From: Cinnamomum chago
Lineage: Eukaryota; Streptophyta; Magnoliopsida; Laurales; Lauraceae
Direction of reading: 5' to 3'
Assembly (NCBI GenBank): GCA_038049695.1
Contig: CP142452.1
Span: 73,103,501 to 73,167,500 of the forward strand
Length of the DNA stretch: 64,000 nucleotides
Below are positions 12,741 through 47,318 of the stretch, one piece after another; position 1 is the stretch's first letter, and each line of letters starts with the position of its first letter. Both the position numbers and the translations under genes were made by a program. Below the pieces are notes generated by a model. That model had not been told where the DNA came from, did no database searches, and was given only the letters and a program-made list of their open reading frames with translations.

Positions 12741-13677
12741 GGATCGTGTATGCAAAGTTTGGTCTGTATCCGAGTTCATTTGGGTATAGTAGGGGGGTAG
12801 TTAGCAAATTTTCAGAGAATTTAGGGCTTTTTTGTAATTTTAGATTTTTGAAATTATGGTACCGTTGGGTAGATATTTTTAATTCCTAAACTTTAGTCTT
12901 CCAGATCATCTTGATTTGGATCCTTAAAACCCCTCTAAATCCAAACCTGACCCAAAGTCTATTTTAGACAAATTAGAAAATTCTCATTATGTCCCCATCT
13001 TTATCCATATATAAAATACATATACACTATAAATATATATAAGGGTGGGCCCCACAACTTGCATTTTATTGGCCATGTGTAGTGAAAAAATTACATCATC
13101 TTTCTCTCTTTATCGTGTGTGTCAAGTTTGGTCTTTATCCGAGTTTATTTGGATATAGTAGGGGGTAATTAGCAATTTTCCAGAGAATTTAGGCGGCTTT
13201 TTGTAATTTTAGATTTTTGACATTATGTTACCGCTGAGTAGATATTTTTAATTCCTAAACTTTAAACTTTTAAATCATCTTGATTCGGATCCTTAAAACC
13301 CCTCTAAATCCAAGCCTGATCTAAAGTCTATTTAGACAAATTGGGAAATTTCCATTATGCCCCCATCATTATCCATATATAAAATACATATGCATAATAA
13401 ATATATATAAGGGTGGGCCCCACAACTCACATTTTATTGGGCATGTGTGTAGTGAAAAAAGTACATAATCTTTCTCTCTTTTTTACACATTTTATTAGAG
13501 TAGAAATTGGGAAATTCCCAATATGTCCCCATCTTTATCTATATATAAAATACATATACATAATAAATATATATAAGGTGGGCCCCATGACTTGCATTTT
13601 ATTGGCCATGTGTGTAGTGAAAAAAGTACATCATCTTTTTCTCTTTTATAAGAGTATATAGATATAGATATAGGGGA

Positions 13678-14049
13678 AATATTCAAGTGAGAACTAGTTC
13701 TCACCTATTAAATGAGAACTTTTTTGCGGGGCCCAACTAGCAACCCATCCAAACCTAGCAACCAATAGGGAACCCTTTTGATAGTTACTAATCCCAAGGA
13801 TTGGCATACAACCGAATGGATTGAACCGTTGGATCGAGGGTTGAATATTTTTTTTAATATGACGTGATTAAACTTGTGGGCTATGGATGAAGGGGTTAGG
13901 GGCATGGATTTGGGGTCAAACTTGATACTTGGGGTGATCTCACATAGATCTTTCCATCCCCCCTAGTCTCATCCCCAAATAGGGCCCACAATTGGGCCCA
14001 ACAAAAAAGTTCTCACATAATATGTGAGAACAGTTCCCACCTGAATATT
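13678..14049. mobile_element. MITE with terminal inverted repeats of about 55 bp
   Basis: The left end begins AATATTCAAGTGAGAACTAG and contains GTTCTCACCTATTAAATGAG and AACTTTTTTGC. The right end, reverse-complemented, begins AATATTCAGGTGGGAACTG and contains TTCTCACATATTATGTGAGA and AACTTTTTTGT. The inverted match covers roughly 55 bases. At about 370 bp with no coding capacity, it is a miniature inverted-repeat element. The target duplication is unclear because the flanks are AT-rich, so the superfamily is not assigned. Confidence 0.7.
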
Positions 14050-14347
14050 AATATAGATAGATAGAGATTTTATAAGATAGAAATTTGGAAATTCCCATTA
14101 TGTCCCCATCTTTATCCATATATAAAATACATATACATAAAAAATATATATAAGGGTGGGCCCCACAACTTGCATTTTATTGGCCATGTGTGTTGTGAAA
14201 AAAGTACATCATCTTTCTCTCTTTTATAAGAGTCTAGATATAGATATAGATATATAACAAGGGTGGGCCCCACAACTTGACTACAAGAGTATATAGTTTT
14301 ATTATATATAATAAGACTGAGCTCCACAACTTGCATTTTATTAGGCA

Positions 14348-14790
14348 TAGGGCTGCACAATCGGAAATCCAGTCCGGTTTTTGGGCCGGAATCCAGTCGG
14401 ACCGGATTTCCGGTTGTACTTAAATAGGAGGACCGGACCGGACCGGACCGATCTAAAACAGTCCAGTCTGGACCGCTTAAGTGGTCCAGATCGGTTTCAT
14501 TTATTTTTTTTTCCTAAGCTTTTATTTTATTTTTTCATTTTCAGTTCACATCTAAATTAGACCTAAATATGTCTAGTTTCTTTGTTAACATTACTTCCAA
14601 TATGGTTATTGAATTTTAAAGTTTTCTAAGTTAAGGACAGAAGGAGGGCGTCAAAACACACAATTTTGACTTAGGATTTTTATATTTTAAGTTTAAAGTT
14701 TTGTATTAAAAATAAAAAAAAATATTTACTATTAATCCGGTCCGGTTTTGTGGTCCGGTCCGGTCTGCGGTCTAGTTCTGTTCAGCCCTA
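14348..14790. mobile_element. hAT-type MITE
   Basis: The ends are TAGGGCTGCACA and, reverse-complemented, TAGGGCTGAACA. The flanks ATTAGGCA (14340-14347 and 14791-14798) form a perfect 8-bp target duplication, as expected for hAT elements. The interior is rich in GGACCGGACC and related runs, with a GC-poor middle, and has no coding capacity. The insertion interrupts one copy of the surrounding repeat unit (TTTTATTGGCATGTGTG type), which confirms the borders. Confidence 0.85.
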
Positions 14791-15190
14791 ATTAGGCATG
14801 TGTGGAGTGAAAAAAGTACAACATCTTTATCTCTTTTATAAGGGTAGGTACAAACAGGTCAATTTTTCAAGTGGGGCACATAGTGGTATAGAGAAAATAT
14901 AAAGCAGGTCATTTCTTCTTTTTTATAAGGGTAGTTGATAAATACAGTAAGTGGGCCCCACAATGGTGTAGATAAACTACCCTTGTAAAAGGGAAGATAA
15001 GAGTCAAGGTCAAGTGGGTCATTTCTTCTCTTTCATAAAAAAATAAAGGGTCATCTCATCAAGTGGACCCCATAGTGGTGTAGTGAAAAAATTGAGCAAC
15101 TTCTCTTTTATAATGGTAGAAAGTGGGCCCCATAGTGGTGTAGTGAAGAAATTGAGCAACTTCTCTTTTATAAGGGTAGATATAGATAGA

Positions 15191-16052
15191 TAGATACTAC
15201 CTGCTAGGGTTTGGTGGACCCCACATACTTGATTGTCCTTGTGGTAAAAATAATAAGAAGAGAGTCAAAATTTCATGGGTTAATCCAAATCACATTGGGG
15301 GGGTCTACTTTTAGCTATCAATATACAAATGGTGATGGTTGGATTAGAAGGGTAGGTTGAGTGTGTGGCTTAAAAATCACCTTCACTTGATGATCATAAC
15401 ATAACAATCTAACAAGGGGCTTTAAGTAGCTACAACATTTCGGTTCAACCTCTCAGATTGCACAGACTGGATCAAATGGTTGCGTGCCTGAAGTCAAGAT
15501 AAAATTTAAGACATATCTAATCTACATGATATTAATTCCATCCAAACATTCATCTAGAATGTATTGATAAACTTGGTCCCCACAAGGTTGGTTTGGCTGG
15601 CATTCAGTATACCCCAACAGGTACCTGATGCTATAATTTTTTCTTCACAACTAACAAACGCATCCACAAAGAGGAGAGAGAGAGCGAGAGAGAGAGAACC
15701 ATCTGGTAGACCGGCCAGTCAAAACCCATACGCAGAAGCCCCCATCTTTCTCTACCCTTCTTCTCCATCTCATCTTCCAAACTAAACTTCATACACTCAT
15801 GCATGCAAGCAAGCAAGCAAGAAACAAAACCCTTGAATTTCCATGAGAGGTAGAGAATGATTTTCAAAAGACCTTGTCAATGGAGAAGCTTAGCATGGGT
15901 TTCCTTTAATGGGTCAACATTGAACTTATGAAATATAGGTAGTGACGTTTTTAATTACTGTTATTATATTTCAATTTTGGAGAATTGGAAGGAGAAAACA
16001 ATACCAAGGAGGAAGAGGAAGAAGAAGGTTTGGTGTAAGTTAGAGGGAGGAG
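15191..16052 (+). promoter_or_regulatory. Upstream region of the TT8-type gene
   Basis: This is the only non-repetitive stretch between the repeat field and the first exon, so it should hold the proximal promoter and the 5' leader. A GA-rich tract (GAGAGAGAGAGCGAGAG, about 15675-15700) and a purine-rich leader (GGAGGAAGAGGAAGAAGAAGG, about 16009-16029) precede the start codon. A TATA box could not be chosen with confidence; AAATATAG near 15930 is a weak candidate. The 852 bp hold no other gene. Confidence 0.4.
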
Positions 16053-37766
<21,714 letters not shown>

Positions 37767-39812
37767 CATTTTCTCTTTTAAAGCAACAAACCACAGATTT
37801 CCAAGTTGGAAAAAAAAAAAAAAAACCCCCACAGTCCATGGCTGGTTAGGATCAGAGTGCCAGCTTACCAATCACTGATTTTTTCTTGTAAATGGTTGCT
37901 ATTTGAGGGCGGGCTGCCTTTGTTTCATAGATTTAACTGTAAAATCCTAACCATTAAGTGCAAAACATTAACATGATTTGGGTTTCTGGGAGATCATATA
38001 TATTGAGGATGGATGCAGTACAAAAACAACCAACGGAGAAAGATATATAGACACCAAGAAAGCCCCCGGTCCTTTGCTGACCAACACCATGAAATAAAAC
38101 AGAAAAAAAGGGGGCAAACCTAAATATGGTGACATCAATATGCAATTGAAACTAACATACATGCAAAAGATATCAGAACTTCATGGCATTTGCCAGGGTA
38201 GCTAGACTGACCAGGGCGAAATGACTATGAGAGTTTTCACTGTGAAATATAAAAAGACAATAATGAGAAACCACCTCTACACTTGCTTAACCATAATGGT
38301 CTGTCTTTGATTGATACCTGGGATAGCCAAATGTAAGAATGGCTAGGATGCACCAGCATCAGATCAGCTTCCTATTCGCATTTGGAAATTTCCCAAATAG
38401 ACAGAATGGCAGAAACAAGCAGCATTAAATTAAAAGTTCAATCTCGTCAAGGAATACAATATCCAACTTCCAATCACACATGAATTTCTTCACTGGAACC
38501 CTTTTTGATGGCTTCCCTAATTGGCCTACACATATCAACTCCTCACTCCCCAGCCAATTGGAGAAATCGTTCTCTTCTTTCATAATCCTCACTCCTTCCC
38601 TTTCTTCTTCAACTTCTTACCATTCAACAGAAGGTCGTCTTTCCAGATAAAGAAACAACTCCATTGTTTTCCGACGTCATCAAAGTCCACATCCCAGCTG
38701 TTTGCCAAGAACCATCAACATATCTTCCACCCAATGGGGTCTATATTGCTGATGGTCTCATCGGAGTTTCCCATGTTTGGACTCTTAACATAATGCGTTG
38801 CCTGCCTTGTTTCTTCCTCCACTGACTTGGCCAATTACTGTGTGCTATGGTTAAAACTTCAACATTTTTGTTGACACCTAAAATTCAACATGTACAAGAT
38901 CCTTTCTGTTCATAGGACGATTACACAAAACAATACAATCTGAGACATCTCTCATGGCCGCAAAAAACCATCAAATGTCTCCATCATTGCTTAGTTTTTA
39001 GATTGTTGGGGAGGATAAGGCTTCTTGTTAATTGTTGAAATTCTTCCTCTGGGATGGACCAATGATCTGCAATGTGTGACTTGTTGGTTGATTATTTGAG
39101 GGCTACAAACAACATCGTAGCCCGAACATAGTCGAAGATTGCAATCATCGTGGGAATCACGACCGGCCCTGGAAATTGATAGCTGGTGGCACCGGCAATA
39201 CATCGCAGCTTCTTCGAGAATGACTAATCAAGGACTAGGATTCAACCAAAAAAATAGTTCGACCAAATTATCCTAACCCATGATTTCAGGTCCTTAGCTT
39301 AACAGTCTCTTAATCATGCATTAGGACCTAACCATAATTGACCCAAACCCTCGCAAAAAACCACCTCGTGGATTTGACACTCAACCCATTTGGTACTGAT
39401 CTGACTAATTATCAATCTTAGATTTAAATTACCACATGATTACACTTAAATGGATGAATTTAAGGCCTCAAATTAAGGATCCTGACTCCACTGTAGATCG
39501 GGAATCCAGACCCTACAAGGTAAGCTTAGAGAATTCTTCGAGCCCATCCCTAAAAATCCACCAATGGGCCCCACAACTTAAAACCAAACCAGTCAAAAAT
39601 AACCGTCACCCCTTGATTAGCTCTAAATATTTCACTCCAACTAAAGTTGGGCCCACTGCTAAATTGATAATGCATAAAACAATCATGTGTACTATGCATG
39701 TTCAGCATAATAGGGGGTTCAACTTTGATTGAATTGAAATAAAGAGCAGAGCTAATATAGTGGATGATCGTGATTTTTAGTTTGGGTTCAGAATATGAAC
39801 CTCACTGATGGG
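37767..39812. other. 3' flank of TT8 and intergenic stretch
   Basis: This should include the TT8 3' UTR (poly(A) run at 37809-37825). On the minus strand, 39033-39230 gives a short reading FSKKLRCIAGATSYQFPGPV..., and 38540-38870 gives WDVDFDDVGKQWSC...IWKDDLLLNGKKLKKKG in broken frames. They look protein-like but I cannot place them in a family; a decayed gene fragment is possible. Nothing else is seen. Confidence 0.3.
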
Positions 39813-41300
39813 TTTTTTTTTTTTTTTTTTTTTTTTGCTAAAAGGCAATTGTATTAAAGGAAGAAGAAGAGAAAATAAGGGCAAATAGCCCCTAAAGAAA
39901 CTGCCAATGAGATTACAGAGGAAAGATCAAACAGGAAGAAACCATTCCACCAGGTTAACAAGGCTGGGGAATGGAAAGGAACCTACAAAACTCAAGGAGA
40001 GACCTGCCAGAGAAAGGTTTATCCAACTTCCTTAGAGAGGATGAGAGGAGCTCTGCCAGGTGGATCTTGGCCTTCATATAAGAAGCTCTGGAGTTTCTGA
40101 ATAAGAGATCATTCCTACATTTCCATATGACAAAAATAGTAGAAAGGAAAATTGCAGTAGCCCCCTGAGTCGCCAGCTTGTCACAACTAGCAGATAAATG
40201 TTGCCAGATCCAAGTGGGGGAAGGGAGAAATGTAGATTTTACACCTGCTCCTTGAAGAGTCCAAGACCATATAGCAGCAGCAAAGTGATAGTGGAAAAAT
40301 AGGTGGAGGGCAGATTCCGAACTGGTCTTGCAGAGGCAGCAACGATTTGCAAGACTAAAGCCCACAGATTGAAGCCAGTTCAGAGTTGGAGTTTTGCAAT
40401 GCAAGAGTCTCCAAGCAAATAAGGAAATTCTAGGGGGCATCAGGGAGTTCCAGATGAGAGGCGCCCAAGATACTTTCACATCTCTTGAGCGAAGGAGATT
40501 CCAAGCTTCTTTAAACAAAAGATCCTTACCTGGGTGGGTTTTCCAACTGATGGAGTCAACAGAGTCCTGATGGAGGACTAAATCCTGCAGCTGCAGCCTG
40601 AGAAAATCAGCTGTATCAGGGGGGATATCTTCAGGGATCATCCATCTGTTGTCTTGAAGGAGAGAGTTGATTCTCTGGTTAAAAGGGAAAGAGAAGGAAG
40701 GGAACAGGGACGCCAGGCAGGAGTCCTCAGCCCAGCTATCATGACAGATGTCCATAAGACTACCATTACCGACGATCCATCTAGAACCAGAGTGGATAAA
40801 GTGGGGCGCCTGCCTGATATTGCGCCATATACAAGAAGGGGTAGTGGGACTCCAGAGAGAGGACTTGTGAAAGTACTTGCTTCTCATCCAACTCGCCTAG
40901 AGAGATTGAGAGGAAGCAGCCTGCCATCCAAGCTTAATGAAAGAAGTCTTATTATGCTCCTGAAGACACCTGATGCCCAGGCCACCTTCATCAGTGAGAA
41001 GGCAAACCACCTGCCAGCGAATGGAGTGCCTTTTAGAATGAGTAGGGTCTGCAGACCACAGGAAGTGTTTCATCAGACGGTCCAAGTGATTAATCACAGA
41101 TTTAGGAACTGGGAGGACCAAAGCAATGTGAGTTGCAAGGCTGCCAAGCACATGCCTGAAAAGAACTCTACAACCAGCAAAGGAAAGGAGCCTTGTTTTC
41201 CAGCCAGCTAACTTGGAAATGAACTTGTCGATTTGATGGGTTAATAAGGGATTGGCTACAAAATTCTTTATAAAGGGTCCTGGTATTTAAAAATCAGAAC
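39813..41300 (-). mobile_element. 5'-truncated LINE (L1-type), minus strand
   Basis: The T run at 39813-39836 is the poly(A) tail of a minus-strand insertion. Coding on that strand is the end of LINE ORF2: the RT tail (FISKLAGWKTRLLSFAG, IALVLPVPKSVINHLDRLMKHFLW) followed by the zinc-binding region. The RT palm and endonuclease are absent. The 5' limit near 41300 is where RT similarity fades, and I found no clear target duplication. Confidence 0.82.
39955..41220 (-). pseudogene. LINE ORF2 C-terminal region
   Basis: Two frames cover it. 41151-40897 ends the RT (LMKHFLWSADPTHSKRHSI, DEGGLGIRCLQEHN). 40887-39955 (310 codons) carries GSRWIVGNGSLMDICHDSWA, PRISLFAWRLLHCKTPT, CCLCKTSSESALHLFFH and FVIWKCRNDLLFRN, matching the zinc-binding domain of plant LINE ORF2. 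One stop or shift separates the two frames near 40890. A long + strand frame across the same stretch (40654-41211) is its antisense shadow. Confidence 0.83.
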
Positions 41301-41384
41301 ACTTAATTAAACTACAATAATTTCCTTGTAAAAGCAACTACCAATTAAAATAAGACATGTTGCAAAGTCTCATTTATATTTAAT

Positions 41385-41870
41385 TCTTTAAAATGAGTTT
41401 TTCACAAAAAATTATTTAGTTCCTTACATCAGTCATTGAGTAAATCAAGAGAAACTCTCACTTTCTCTGAAAGAATGCTTTTCACATCCGGCAGTTTCAT
41501 TAGTGAAATTCTTTTTTCAGGAAAAGTGCGAATTTTCTCTGATTGGGCTCAATGAATGATGTCCAGAAATGTAGTTTTCCCTCCACTGCAGCATGAAGGA
41601 TTTAAAGGTAAAATTACATTCTCGAATGCACTTTTGTTATCTGCAGCATGCCAATATCGCAATATGTTTCTAACAACACTAAAGTTACCCAGTAGCTTAT
41701 TGCAAGATTGTACATAAATTATTCTATATCTAACTCTACAAAATGAATTTTCCGCGGAAATATACAATTTTGGCCATTAGCCATTGAGACGATTAGAGGA
41801 AATTCATACTTTCCCTGAAAAATGCTTTTCACATCTACCAACTTCGCCGTTTGTGAATATTGCACAAAAA
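41385..41870. repeat. Local tandem duplication of about 340 bp (diverged)
   Basis: The phrase CATTGAGTAAATC...GAATGCTTTTCACATC at 41436-41495 is echoed by CATTGAGACGATT...AAATGCTTTTCACATC at 41783-41835, with similar flanks (AAATGAGTTTTTCACAAAAA against AAATGAATTTTCCGCGGAAA). The copies are quite diverged and nothing coding is seen. Confidence 0.5.
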
Positions 41871-43739
41871 AAAAAGAGTATTGAGCTATCTCACAATGTC
41901 AACAATTACATCACCCGTACTCTGTTTTTTCACATCATGCATCTACATTCATGTAACAATCCATCTCCCTTCATGTGCTTGTTGGCTACGAAAGAAAAGA
42001 TGAAGATTTATACGAATAAGATCAAGATGGAATATAGTAGAACCAAACACGCAGTTGGCACAGAATTTACTCCCACCTTCTAATAAAGTACAATTAGCCA
42101 ATTCTCTTGTTACTCACACAAGGGTCACGTTTCAAGGGAAGGCATCGATTTCTCTAACCAAGTGAACATTGGGTAAGGGCAAATTATACAAGTTAAACAA
42201 GAAAACCTAACTTCATCATAAATTTTATTCACATCCCCAGCTGTCCCAATATGTCGTAGGGTCCTGCTCACTCTAGCCAATGTTGGTCATTTAATTTCTC
42301 ATATTACTATGTGCTATTTGCCTCACTCACAACTGATGTTCTTATTATTCTACTACCGTTGGCACTGTTCCAACAGTAGGGTGGCTTTTGTTGTCTATTT
42401 ACACATTGTATTCTAATGACAAAATACAGTGCACTTTTTTGTTTTCTCATCAGAAGGGTAAGGACCCGATGAACTTTCTCATCAAAAAAACCAATGAGTG
42501 TACCAACGATATAAAACAGAAACAAGTCATTGCAGAATCAAATGGCATTTAACTATTTTGCCCTCTTGAACGTTATTACAATACAAGGACAAGCCATCAT
42601 GTGTTTACTTCTACTTTAATATGGAAGAGACGATCCTCAATTACTCTGCTATTAAGAAACCAAGAGCATTGCAACCAAAAAAAAAAAAAAGCAGCATTAA
42701 TAGGCATGCCACTGTTAATTAAAAATATTTGTGATATTCCGAAAATATCATACATAAAAAATTACCTTAGATATCCGGTGCACAAAAAAGGCTCTTATAG
42801 TTTGTCCCTAACAGTAAGACACGCTCTCTCGCCAATTTCTCACTTTTGTTTGAGCGATGATATCGTTGCTCATGTCTTTTTCTTCCTCTCCTGATTCATC
42901 ATTCTACATCTCCCCACTCTATCTCCGATGGAAGAGATGGATTGCAATTTCGCACCCTCTCCCTCTCCAATGGAAGAGATGACCCTGTCACCAAAGGAGA
43001 AAAAAAAAAAGTGATAGCATCGGAAACACACACATGATCTACGAGACAATCAATCCACCAATCACACAATCACGGATTTACGTAGTTCGGCAAGATTACC
43101 TACATCCACAAGAGATTCACGCCATTCACTATTATTGGAGATTCCCACAAGAGTATAGGCACTCACTGTCTCTCATATTCTCTCTCAATTTCACCCTCTT
43201 AGGTTACAATGCTCTCACCACCCAGTATAAATATATGAAACCCTAAACCTCTAGACACCCATAACCGTCGGATCTGGCCTTATAACAGATGGTCCAAATT
43301 AAACCGACAAATTACAGATAAGCCCATGTAATTAAATAAAGTCTAGATCAGGCCTCACCAACCCATCAATATCTCACTTGAAGACTGATCATACTGAATA
43401 ACTTTGACAAGAACAAAACACGACTAAGAATCTCGATACCTCATCTTCATGCTTGAAGACTAACTGAAGCCGAGCACAACTTCAGTTTCTCTGTAGTCAC
43501 CACTTTTGTGAACATATCTGCAAGATTCTCACTTGATAAAATATTATTCAGTTTCAATATTTTCTCCTCCAGAAGTCACCATATGAAGTGATATCTGATC
43601 TGAATGTGTTTGGTTTTCGGATGAAATGTTGAATTCTTTGCAAGATGAATGGCACTCTTACTGTCACTATAAAGCCTGCTGAACTCTTGCTTCTTACCCA
43701 AATCTTCCATTAACTCCTATAATCAAATCATTTCCTTAC

Positions 43740-46200
43740 TAGCTTTTGTAGCAGCAACATACTATGCTTCTGTTGTTGAAAGTGCAACAATGTCCTATAG
43801 TTGTGACTTCCAACTGATTGCTGCACTACGCAATGTGAAAACATATCCTATAGTGCTTCTGCTTCTATCAAGATCTCCCGCCAAGTCCGAATCAACATAG
43901 CCATGCAATTTGATCTCCGATCCTCCAAAACACAATAATGCATTAATTAGTGGTGCCTCTCATATATCTAAGAATCCACTTAACTGTCTCCCAATGTGTT
44001 TTTCCGGGATTACTCATAAATCTGCTTACAACTCTCACTGCATAAGCAATGTCCGGTCTAGTGCAAACCATAGTATACATCAAACTGCCAACAGCTGAAG
44101 CATATGTGACCTTGGACATGTTCTCCTTCTCCTGTTCTGTCTTACGAGACAACTCTTTTTAGAGTTTGAAGTAGTTGGCTAGTGGAGTGCTAACTGGCTT
44201 AGCATTCTACATATTGAATCTGTTTAAAACATTTTTAACATATTTTGCTTGAGACAACTTCAATGTGCGATTTTTCATCTCTCTGCTAATTTTCATGTCG
44301 AGAATTTGATTTGCAACACCCAAATCCTTCATTTCAAATTCCTATGACAATTGTTTCTTCAAATTGTTTATTTCATGCATATTTGAACTTGCAGTAAGCA
44401 TATCATCTACGTACAAGAGTAGAATAACGTAATAGTCATCAAAACTTTTGAAATAACAACAATTGTCTCAATGACACCGTTTGTAACATGTGTTGCGCAT
44501 AAACTTATCAAATTTAAGATACCATTGTCTTGGGGTTTGCTTTAAACCGTATAAACTTTTTTTGAACTTACACACTATTTTCTCTTTTTTTTTTCCTGGT
44601 ACAGCATATCCCTTTAGCTAATGTATGTAGATGTCTTCTTCCAAATTACCATGGAGAAACGCAATTTTTACATCTAACTACTCAAGAAGTAAATCTTCTA
44701 CCGCCACAGTGCTCAAAACACTTCTAATTGTGATCAATTTAACCACATGAGAAAATAACTCCGAGTAATCAATACTTACCTTCTGCTGGAAGCCTTTTGC
44801 AACTAATCGGGCTTTATATCACTTGATATCGTCATGTTCTTCCTTCAATTTGTATACCCACTTGTTCTGCAATGCTTTCTTTCCCTCAGACAATTGAACT
44901 AAGTCTCATGTCTGATTTGATGACAAAGATTGCATCTCATCTTCCATGGCTTGTTCCTACATAGCCCGAGTTTCAACCTGCAATGCTTCTTCATAACATT
45001 CTGGCTCACCATCATTAGTTAACAACAAGTAAAACAAAGAAGGTGAATAACGCTAAGTAAGCTTAAGAGTTCTAGATGACCTTCTTACCTGGGCAGGTGT
45101 TTGAGGGTCCACCTACGGGATTTCATTTTCATACACTTTAGGTACATCATTTTTAGAAGTGTCATCCAGTTCTAAATATTCATTGAGGTCCTCCTGCACC
45201 TTGTCCTTGTTTTTATGCATCACTTTCTCATTAAATATTATATTTTTGCTTCTAATGATTTTTCTATTTTCATCATCCCAGAAGCGGTAACCAAACTCAT
45301 CAAAATCATATCCAATGAAAGTGCATTTCCTAGATTTATAATCTAATTTGTCTCTTTTTTCAGCATCAACATGAACATAAGAGATACAACCAAATATTTT
45401 TTAAATGTGAAAGGTTTACCTCTTTTCCAGTTCAAGCTTCCTCTCGTAGTCCACCATCTAAAGGTACTGAAGGCCCCCGATTATTCAAGTATACAGCAGC
45501 TTTCACTGCTTCCACTCAAAACTATTTAGGCAATCTAGCATGTAGCCTAATACTTCTGGCACGCTCAACAATTGTCCTGTTCAAGCGCTCTGTCACACCA
45601 TTTTACTGTGGTGTATTGAGAATGGTCTTCTCTCACTTAATGTCATTTTTAGCGCAATACTCCTCAAATTCTTTGCTGCAGTACTAGCTCTCCCCCATTA
45701 TCAAATCTTAGGCATTTCAGTTTTAAACATGTTTCGTTTTCAACCAAAACTTTCCACTTCTTGAAAACATCAAACACATCAGACTTGTGTTTCATAGGAT
45801 ATACCCATGATTTTCTGTTTGCATCATCAATGAATGTAACAAAGTAAGAAGATCCACTTAGAGAAGGTACCTGAGTTTTTCCTCACACATCCGTGTGTAC
45901 TAGTTCCAACATTTCTGACTTCGGTGGCCTACCTACTTTAGATAAAGTAACTTTCTTCTGCTTTCCGAAAACACAGTCTTCACAGAACTCTAAGTCCAAA
46001 GACTTGAGTCCTTCCAGCGTTCCTTTAGAATGAAGGATCTTCATTCCTTTCTCACTCATGTGTCCGAGTCTATAGTGCCATGTATTTGAGTCAATGTCTT
46101 TATCTACAACTGCAAGTGAACTTGCAGAGCTGTTAGTCAAATAAAGAGTTCCTTCTTTCTTACCACGAGCAACAACCATACTCCCTTTTGTAACTTTCCA
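43740..46200 (-). pseudogene. Copia pol remnant (integrase, RT, RNase H)
   Basis: From high to low coordinate: GAG-pre-integrase with TWHYRLGHMSEKGMKILHSKG and FCEDCVFGKQKKV (46179-45883), integrase core with NGVTERLNRTIVERAR (about 45600), RT (about 45250-44300), and RNase H with SKVTYASAVGSLMYTMVCTRPDIAYAV (44152-43943) and a TTEAEYVAAT end (about 43760). Stops and frameshifts occur throughout. Confidence 0.85.
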
Positions 46201-46679
46201 GAAATCATCTGCGAAAACAGTTACGTGACCAGAGCTAGCAAGCTGACCAACTGATATGAGGTTTCTCTTCAGGCTTGGTACATGCCTGACATCATCTCAT
46301 TTCCATATACTGCCGTTTGAAAATTTAAACTGAAGATCTCACTTCCCAATTATGTCACAAGGTTCATCATCACCAAGATAAACTTTACCAAAGTCACCTC
46401 GTACATAATTTCTGAGATGCTCTATATGTGCAGTAGCATGAAATGACGCACCAGAATTTATAACCCAAGATTCATATTTATAATCAAAAGCAAAAAATTA
46501 AAGCATCTCGAACAGTATCACCTACGACATTTGCAGAAGCTTCATTGTCCTTATTACTGGTCTTTTGCTTGTTTTTTTTTACTGGAGCTCTACAGTCCTT
46601 TTTCAGATGTCCTTTCTTACTATAATTTCATCACTCGATCTTGCTTTTTGACAATCTTGACTTGCTCCTTGATTTTGAT

Positions 46680-47318
46680 CTTCTACGATTTTGCTCTCTC
46701 AGATGACCTACCTCCGTTTTCCATATTCAATGCACTTCCTGATGACTCGCATGAAGGTTTCCTGTGAATTTTCTCATCGATGATAGCACTTACAACATCA
46801 TCAAATTTCAGTGTGGTTGATCCTGAAGAATTACTCAGTGATGTAACCATACCATTCCAGTTGTCTGGTAAAGAAGATAAAACCAACAAAGCTCATATTT
46901 CATCTTCGAATTGTACGTTAACCAAGGATAACTGACTCATTACCATGTTGAACTCGTTCAGGTGTTCAGCAACAACCCCACCTTCAACCATCTTAATGTT
47001 AAACAACTTTCCCATTAAGAAAACTTTATTTGAGGCAAAAGGTTTTTCATACATTCGTGATAGTGCATCCATAACATCTTTAGTGATTTTCTCCTTTGAT
47101 ATATTGAATGTAACAGACTTTGATAGAGAAAGACGAACCATACATAAGGCTTTCATGTGGAGTACTTCTCATTCTGCATCTGACATTGTTGCAGGTTTCT
47201 TTGCTTTTCCCCCAAGCCGCAAGTAGAAATTCTTCTGGTAGAGGAGAATCTACATCTTCCGGAACGCGAAGTTTGTGCCATTAAACTTCTCAATTGTGAG
47301 CTTCGTGTCGTCCGTCAT
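46680..47318 (-). pseudogene. Copia gag remnant
   Basis: Translation from the minus-strand ATG at 47318 begins MTDDTKLTIEKFNGTNF, the start of the copia gag family (UBN2-like). It continues, with stops, through MKALCMVRLSLSKSVTFNIS, MGKLFNIKMVEGGVVAEHLN and LVLSSLPDNWNGMVTSL. Stops near 47157 and 46890 split it. The GC-rich 5' leader (47640-48180, with GGCGGCGAGGCGACGG repeats) lies between it and the primer site. Confidence 0.8.

Larger units (their letters stand above)
12740..15190. repeat. Repeat field with a unit of about 370 bp and truncated copies
   Basis: A unit starting GTTTGGTCTGTATCCGAG (12756) recurs at 13126, a period of 370 bp. It ends in AAGGGTGGGCCCCACAACTT, CATTTTATTGGCCATGTGTG and CATCATCTTTCTCTCTTTTA. 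The last third alone recurs at about 13500-13640 and 14090-14230, and fragments recur up to 15180. Two unrelated small transposons (13678-14049, 14348-14790) are inserted in this field. Short frames here are repeat translations, not genes. Confidence 0.75.

Noticed and set aside
40654-41211. 185-codon + strand frame
   Set aside because: Antisense shadow of the minus-strand LINE ORF2.
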